From: Salticus scenicus | Taxonomy: Eukaryota; Arthropoda; Arachnida; Araneae; Salticidae | Length of the DNA: 64,000 bases | Assembly (NCBI GenBank): GCA_963930645.1 | Contig: OZ005648.1 | Span: 110,584,592-110,648,591 of the forward strand | Direction of reading: 5' to 3' | Part shown: positions 57,560 through 64,000 of the stretch, piece by piece | How the letters are laid out: every line of letters starts with the position of its first letter | Numbering within the stretch: the stretch's first letter is position 1 | Program-made: the position numbers and the translations under genes | Notes under the pieces: generated by a model | Seen by the model: the letters and a program-made list of their open reading frames with translations, nothing else | Told to the model about the DNA's origin: nothing | Database searches by the model: none

Positions 57560-59540
57560 TGGCATAGTACTCTTATTTCTTCTCTACTGGTCTTGGTCTG
57601 AAATAGGTCCCATTGTAATATCTTTACAATCAAAAGAAAATACTGGGTGCCCAAAAAAGTCAGTCCCGACTCTTCTAACTGCTGAACAGCTGCAGCTATA
57701 GTCATAAAAGTGGTATGTAGGTATAGTAAACTGGACATGTGTTACGCGATTCAACCGCCTAAAGCCCACCTGGTAGAAAAGAGTGGAGTTAGTGATCCTA
57801 TCTCGGAAACGTTTCAAGACAGGGTAAAAAAATGAATTATAAAATTGCAGAGCATCATCGATGTAGTTTGCAAAGATAGTTTAGACCTTAATGCTAAAAA
57901 CAGAACGCTTAAAACGTGCATTTGTTTGTTCATAATTTCCTATTTTGTGCACATTTGATTTGAACGACATTGCATATGTTGTAGCGTAGCGGGTGACATT
58001 TATGCTATGTAAAATTCAAAGTATGGTTCTTTTAAGCGGTCACATCGATTAGACGTTTTAAACCGACTTCATAAAGAAGAGGTTCTCAATACAAACCATG
58101 TTTCTCGTTGTTGTTGTTGAATTTTGTTAGCTTGTAACTTCGTAAGAGATGATTTAATTTTAATACTTTTTTGTTGTCGTAATGATCTTGGCCTGAAATA
58201 TGTTTCATTATGATTTCATTAAGATATAAATAAATTACAGGATACTCACAAAAGTCTGTTCTCACTCTAACTGCTGAACGCATGCAGCTACACTGGTAAA
58301 AGCAGTATGTAAGTATCGATGTTGAAACTTCTGTCCGTCAGCTGCAATGCATATTTTGCTCTTTGTTTGAACTTTACTCTGCAATTTCCAGCGCAGCGGG
58401 TGACACGTATTCACTGTAAAGTTCAATATATATGCCGAACAGAATTTTCGGTTACGAATACAGCTTATCCGTTCTTTACATTTCTAAAGACTTTTTAATT
58501 TAATGTATGTTCGTTCAATAGATAGTTTTTTGCTCATATCCGATAAAGGCAAGAAAAGTGACACAACTTAAAAATGCAGCATTTGAGAAAAACCAACTTA
58601 AAAATAACTTGACTAGAATAAAACTGGCACAACTGTCTCTCGAGTGGATAACTTTCTAGATGGAGATGTAACTTTTTTGTTCACATTGGGTGCAATTCAT
58701 GTATTTTTCAGTGACATAAACCATTTTTTGAGTAATGTCACTTTTCTTGGAAGTTGTGATTTGTAAAACTTCCTTCGAACGTCTTCTGATGCTCTGCTAT
58801 ATAAATAAGTTTTCACAGAAAAGAGAAAAATAAAATCTTTTTGTAAAAAAATAGAACCGACTCCAAAAAGGAACTACTATTCAAACAACTAAAAATGAAA
58901 GAAAGTTGGCAGAAAATGGCAGAAATCTCCTCCTTTTTGAAGTCGGTTAATTAGAGCATCTCTTACGAAGTTATAAGCTTACAAACACCAACAACAACAC
59001 ACAGCTCGAATTAAGAACACCCTCGTTTTTGAAGTTGGTTGAAAACGACTTTGCGCTAATCTATGTGACCGCTTACAGTAACAGTACTTTGAACCACAGA
59101 GTATACGTGTCATCCGCTACGCTGCAAAGTGTGCAACATAGTTCAAGCGTGCACTGTGTAGGAAATTGCGAACAAACAACTGCACGTTTTAAGTGTTCTA
59201 TTTTTAGCAATAATGTCTAAAAACTGTCTTTTCGTAGTAAATCGATGAAGCTCTACAACTTCGTCATTAACTCTTCTCCCATCTTGAACCGTTTTTGAGA
59301 TAGGAGCGCTAATTCCGCTGTTTTTCACCAGAAGACACTTTATTTTCTTTAGATTGTAAAGATGTTATAATGGGACCTACTTCAGACCAAGATCTTTACA
59401 ATAAAACAAAAAGTATCAAGTAACAGTATTTTGAACTATATAGCGTATGTCTCACCAGCTACGCTACAACGTGAGCAATGTAGCTCAAGTGTATATAGTG
59501 TAAGAAATTGCGAGCAAAAAGTTGAATTTATTAAAGAATT
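57560..59540. mobile_element. Large palindromic composite repeat, unclassified
   Basis: Two arms (about 57560-58150 and 58900-59540) are inverted copies: gtgaccgcttacagtaac, acgtgtcatccgctacgct, a gcacgttttaagtgttct block, gcgctcctatctcaaaaac, and gggacctacttcagaccaag on the right have reverse complements on the left. The left arm carries a second, tandem copy of the tgaaataggtccc block near 58195. Arm junctions carry the ccgacttc-aaa-gagg phrase (58063, 58917). Frames such as VENDFALIYVTAYSNSTLNH are open in one arm only. The original element may have been coding. Confidence 0.6.
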
Positions 59541-59574
59541 TATTAAAGAATTCATTAAAGAATTTTTTTTTTTT

Positions 59575-60985
59575 TTTTGTTAAAAATGAAAAAAATTGAT
59601 AACTTTATTTTAAATTATCGCAGATCGAAGGTTCAACCATTCGTTTTAAAGGTATTCGCGAGCTCTTTTGAAAGATACCCATCATGAAAATTTACTCCCC
59701 TCGAAGGGGGACTTCCCCCCCCCGGGGGGGAGGGGATGCGAGGCTCCTATGTACACATTTTTTTTCCCTGTTGAGTATCTCTATTACACAAAATATATAT
59801 TCTTTTCATTTGGTTTAGTGCAGTCTATAAATGTTAAACTCAAATAGATGTTTACTTACCTGTAATTTCCCCCCATAGACGTAATGTATTTGAATACTTT
59901 TGAGTGTCCCTGTACACGAACCATTTGCTTCATCTCAACGAAAAGCTTAGTGTAGCATCGCTATATGATACACATTTAGAATACAGAGTTTGGAATTTCT
60001 TCTACTATTTGTTCTTGAGATATGCTGATAACAGACAGACAGACACACAGAACATTAGCTAAAAACATGATTTTCGTATTCAGGGTACCTCAGAACATTT
60101 AAATATAACAAAAACTCACGTTAGAAAATTTGACCCTAAAACAATACTTTCTCGACCCTATGGGTAAGAGAAAGTAAAAATAAAATCAATCTTAAAGCTA
60201 CGAATATAATTTCTAATTTATAACAATTATGATTAAAAGTAGAAAAATCATTAAACCATAAGTATTTTTCATAATGAGAACAAGAAATATAAGAAGATTG
60301 ATCACAGTTATTTGAATTACAATTTAGTTCACCGTCAGTTATTGTTCATCACGAACATTTGTTAAATATTTGGCTTTTCGTCAAGATTTGTAAAATTCAT
60401 ATTTACCCTGATTTTGAATTTTTACTTTCTCTTACCCATAAAGTATCATTTTTGGGTCAAATTTTCGAAAGCGAGATTTTGTTATATTTACACTTTTTGA
60501 GGTCCCCTGAATCCGAAAATCATGTCTTTAGCGGTTGGTCTGTGTGTGTGTGTGTGTGTGTCTGTCTCTCTGTGTGTGTGCGTGTGTGTGTGTCTGTCTG
60601 TTATCAGCATATCTCAGGAAAAAATGGTAGCAGAAAGTCCAAATTTGGTATTCTAAATGTGTAGAATATAGGAATGCTCACTAAGCTTTTCATTGAGATG
60701 AAGCAAATGGTTCGTGTACAGGGACACCCAAGAGAATTCAAATAGATTACGTCTATGGGGGAAATTGCAGATAAGTAAATTTTAACATCTATAGACTGCA
60801 CTAAACTAAATGAAATTAATATGTATTTTTTATATGCATAAAAACATGCCTCATGTAGAATATGGCAGGTGAAATCATTTTTTTTTTCGTTTACAGGGCA
60901 ACACAAAAGAGCTAGATTATAGTGCGACAATAGCTGAAAATGGCGGAAGTGCATTTCAGGTTGTGCCGTATATTATATTATTACT
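59575..60985. repeat. R1 palindromic repeat, most complete copy
   Basis: Outer left part (ttgataactttattttaaa, gagctcttttgaaagatac) leads to an inverted-repeat core of about 1 kb. From catttggtttagtgcagtc (59813) the sequence is matched in reverse by gactgcactaaactaaatg (60795 on). Arms contain tgtccctgtacacgaacc, a gcttcatctcaacgaaaagc block and gaccctatgggtaagag. The spacer between arms is about 240 bp. A (TG)n expansion at 60541-60597 is specific to this copy. Non-coding; behaves like a foldback MITE. Confidence 0.85.
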
Positions 60986-61610
60986 ATAGAACTAAATTTA
61001 GGTGCACTAAGTGGTTTGTACTATTCTTCAAAAGATATACAGGGTTGCAAATATTTAAGCGATAACATTCTTTTTTGTTGTTAGTGGAAGTGCTTTACTA
61101 TAATATTTTACCACGTCCAGGAAAGCTGCTCAGGAATGGAAATGAATTCCTCATAGACATATGATAAATAATGTATGTTTTTAAGTTAAATATATATCGC
61201 TTGTTTTTTGTGTATTTACACGTTTTGAGGCTTCCTGATTACCAAGTGTCTCTTAGAGTAACTTAAAAACGAATAATTTCAGGAGATCCAAAAGTTATTA
61301 CTCTTTTTATTAATGATGTCGATAAAAAAGCAATTAAAAATTTGCATAAAACACTAGCACAAATCATTAACGAAATTTTATCTAAATGTAATATAAAAGT
61401 ATTTCCCATTAAATTAATATTAATTTATTTTAATTTGATAAATAAATAAATAAATTAGTTAAAAATTAAAAAATTATTAAATTGTCCACGCTGAAAAAAA
61501 AACTTTTTTTTTAAATATAATTATTATGTCCCCTTAAAATGATAATTAAATTAAAAACGTAAAAAAATAAATAATTCAGTTGAAATAAAAAATTAAAATA
61601 CAAAACATCC
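60986..61610. other. Spacer; no gene
   Basis: A less AT-rich patch at 61080-61170 has no frame of interest. The remainder is AT-rich. Confidence 0.6.
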
Positions 61611-61611
61611 T

Positions 61612-61685
61612 TACGGGACTCGATCTCAGCAGCTTCGTATCACAAGTCAAGCACGCCACCATTGCACCACCAGTTCTCACTATGA
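61612..61685 (-). repeat. tRNA-derived pol III head (SINE-like)
   Basis: On the minus strand TGGTGCAATGG (61669-61659) matches the A-box consensus and GATCGAGTCC (61626-61617) the B-box consensus, about 43 bases apart as in a tRNA. The anticodon and T stems are mispaired, so it is a relic or SINE head. It is different in sequence from the SINE family at 17.6, 32.7 and 44.1 kb. The GC-rich continuation to 61795 may be part of the same insertion. Confidence 0.6.
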
Positions 61686-61799
61686 TGTGTGTTTTGTTGG
61701 TTTTTATAAAAATAACTAAAACTATTCGGGGGGTCATACCTCGCCTCCACGAGGGTTGTTGCAGCAAATTTGCACTGTACCCTAAGTTTTTGACCATGC

Positions 61800-61925
61800 T
61801 CTTTAATTTAAGCTTGCTTTTATTGCAGTAGCAATTTTACTGATGCATACTTGCCTTGTACGACCAACTAGGAGTGATTTTTATGCGAAATTCATGAAAG
61901 TTATATGTAAACCAATAATTTTATT

Positions 61926-61960
<35 letters not shown>

Positions 61961-62585
61961 AACAGATACTTGGAAATCAGAATTGGAAAAAGAAATGCTC
62001 AAAAATAGAAGTATTCACTCTTCAGGGGAGATGTACTTCTACGAGCAGAGAAATCGCAAGATTTTGGAAAGCTGTATAGCTAATTAAAGCCAAAAAATAC
62101 TGTTCATGTTCCTATCTTGCGACAAAACCCAAATTTAAAGAGAAATGAAATAAATTATTAACACAACACTGCAATGAATCAAGATAAAAGAATATAAGAA
62201 TTATCCACATGTCATGCGGACTCCAAACTCAGAGAGTAACAATTAACAAGTTGACAACAAAACTATTCCAATAAGAGAAATAATATTGAGACTATTAACG
62301 ATTAATCGATAAAGAATCTACAAATGAGCAATTTAATTAATAATTAAATTCACTATTTTAATGTATTTTTAATTTAATGATTCTTAAATATTTAAAACTT
62401 TCAAGAATTGGAGTTTAATTACAACTTTCAGTTACTGTTTACTTTTAAATTTCTATGTATGAGATGTGTGCTTGCGCCATCTGGCGTGAAAAATGATAAA
62501 CATTTTAATTCAAAATAAAAAAAATTGAAAAAACAGATTTATTTTATTATTGTTTTTATTTATTTATTTAAAAAGAGACTTTATA

Positions 62586-62619
<34 letters not shown>

Positions 62620-62804
62620 TTAAACATTTAATTTAAACCTGAGATAATAAATTTTAATTTTAATTATTTTCTTTTTTTTTTTTTTTTTTTTTTGCAATAT
62701 ACGATTTTATATTTCTTAGTCTCTAGCGATAATCCTAAAATGCTCACACGTTTTTATTAAGTAATTTAAGTTTATTTATTTTTATTTTGTTTATTAATTT
62801 TATT

Positions 62805-62835
<31 letters not shown>

Positions 62836-63430
62836 TATTTATTTATTTATTATATAAAATGGAAATGGACAATTTGTACAAATTAAACTTAGGAATCCAC
62901 CAAAAGCCATTATGCACAGAATTAAATCTAACGTGTGAAGAGTTAATCTTTCATGATATCAACCGAAAAAATTAAGAAGTATCCTGTAATAGTACATATA
63001 TATATATAACAACAAAGTGCTTCTTTATGTCTGTCTGACAACATTTCATTTATTCATTTATCCATTTAGAGTACACATACATGCATAGATTGAAAAGCAT
63101 ATATTCCAATCTAGGGAATAAAATATGAACAAAAGCAATTCTTGCTTTCGATAAATTAGTTTTTCTACAAATTCATAACTTGTTTATACTTTAATATTCA
63201 TAGTTCTTTACATTATTCAACATAGTTGAAAAATAATTACAAATTCGATTTGTCTTCCCGTTTACCATTGTGTACTTTCATTGCCATAAACATTTTTAGA
63301 ATGATTGCAACTGATATGTATCATTTAGGTTTATTGGTGTAGGTTTCTCATTGAAAATGGAATAAATATCGAATAAATCTAGATTCCAATAACAGATTCA
63401 AAATTGTTTCTATGCTTGTTGCTTTTTCTG
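61800..63430. other. AT-rich spacer; no gene
   Basis: TA tract at 61928-61956, T runs at 62601 and 62672, ATT/TTAT repeats at 62780-62850. An acceptor-like ttgcttttattgcag at 61813-61827 precedes about 40 open codons, but nothing else supports an exon. Confidence 0.55.
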
Positions 63431-63917
63431 TGTTTCAGTTATTAAAAATTGCTATTAGAATGATAAAAAAAAAAGGGATATTTTTCCTCCCTTAAGGAAA
63501 ATATTTCTCCTTCTTTAAGGTTGTCTGCAAACAAACTAACCCCGGATCTTCATAATTCTTCCCTAAGATTTCCCCAGCGATGAAGAAACTCTGATTTATG
63601 AGTGAACTGGCGTTCAAGAAATGTCAATTCATTTTAGTAAATCCGTAGTCAGTATATTTCCTACATTCATATTAGAATTCAGTGGTGTAACAATATTCCG
63701 TACTAAGAAAACAAAAATTCTCATATGTATGCGTGTATCTGTATTATTAGATTTTCTTTTCTCGCAGAGAATTGCATTCAAGAAAATATTTGAAGTTCCT
63801 CGTTTAATGTTTAATAAAGAGATAGAAAAATCATACATGAAGAATATTTTAATTTAATATGTTTTATTGAAACCAAAACTTGGTTTTCGACAAAATTTCT
63901 CTTTCTGTAGTCTCAAA

Positions 63918-63945
<28 letters not shown>
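63431..63945 (-). pseudogene. Decayed coding segment, copy 2
   Basis: Collinear with 48216-48685. On the minus strand it again reads FTHKSEFLHRWGNLREEL, then hits TGA (63552-63550) where copy 1 has a Gln codon, and continues SLFADNLKEGEIFSLREE. Upstream it has MRIFVFLVRNIVTPLNSN in another frame, matching copy 1. Frameshifts and stops show it is not functional. Comparison of the two copies could show whether the ancestral frame was selected. Confidence 0.5.
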
Positions 63946-63948
<3 letters not shown>

Positions 63949-64000
63949 CTTAGTTCTTAACAGGATAATTGAATGAATTTTCATATAATGAAGATTTCAA

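Noticed and set aside
61612..61685. Functional tRNA gene
   Set aside because: A and B boxes fit, but the acceptor, anticodon and T stems do not pair.

Overview
This is an AT-rich eukaryotic nuclear window full of long homopolymers, microsatellites and old transposons. It is most likely from an arthropod. The TATA plus TCAGT-type initiator promoters, the C2H2 zinc-finger paralogs and the repeat style would fit a spider, but the species is an inference I could not check. There is no bacterial-type gene packing and no intact gene of normal length. Nearly every long reading frame is a simple-sequence or repeat artefact.

Layout. 1-9.3 kb: spacer with three eroded copies of a dispersed palindromic repeat, called R1 here. 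9.3-24.9 kb: mobile-element remains, namely a LINE reverse-transcriptase relic, a GGGTA-ended MITE, a hAT-like element with 5-bp target duplications, a ~175-bp tandem array, a mariner-like relic, the first of three tRNA-derived SINE copies, a probable solo LTR and two foldback MITEs. 25-34 kb: mostly spacer. It holds two non-repetitive GC-rich islands on the minus strand (26.6 and 31.9 kb) that may be exons of one large-intron gene, a second SINE copy, and a Penelope-like fragment with a hammerhead-ribozyme fold beside a perfect 25-bp hairpin. 36.9-47.5 kb: four or more DNA transposons, including a 1.69-kb hAT element inserted in an R1 copy and itself carrying a SINE.

48-64 kb is the most gene-like part. 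Two tandem minus-strand C2H2 zinc-finger genes (52.0-50.9 and 53.7-52.8 kb) share the same core promoter, TATAAAT 21 bases upstream of TCAGTTGC, and the same MDLSE start. Both are broken by frameshifts, and one also by stop codons. The upstream copy adds a degenerate downstream domain with a GSGW motif. Downstream lies another decayed coding piece (50.42-50.62 kb). Around them are duplicated promoter-like cassettes (GATTGG box, CACGTG E-box, GCCACCATG start, pol III A and B boxes), a composite 94/30-bp tandem array and several tRNA-like B boxes. The block is flanked by R1 copies at 49.3-50.1 and 59.6-61.0 kb and by two copies of another decayed coding segment (48.25 and 63.5 kb), so it looks like a region built by duplication and element insertion.

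No cooperating pathway can be assigned. What is well supported is transposons (termini with target-site duplications), a ribozyme fold, and decayed regulatory-type genes with recognisable promoters.
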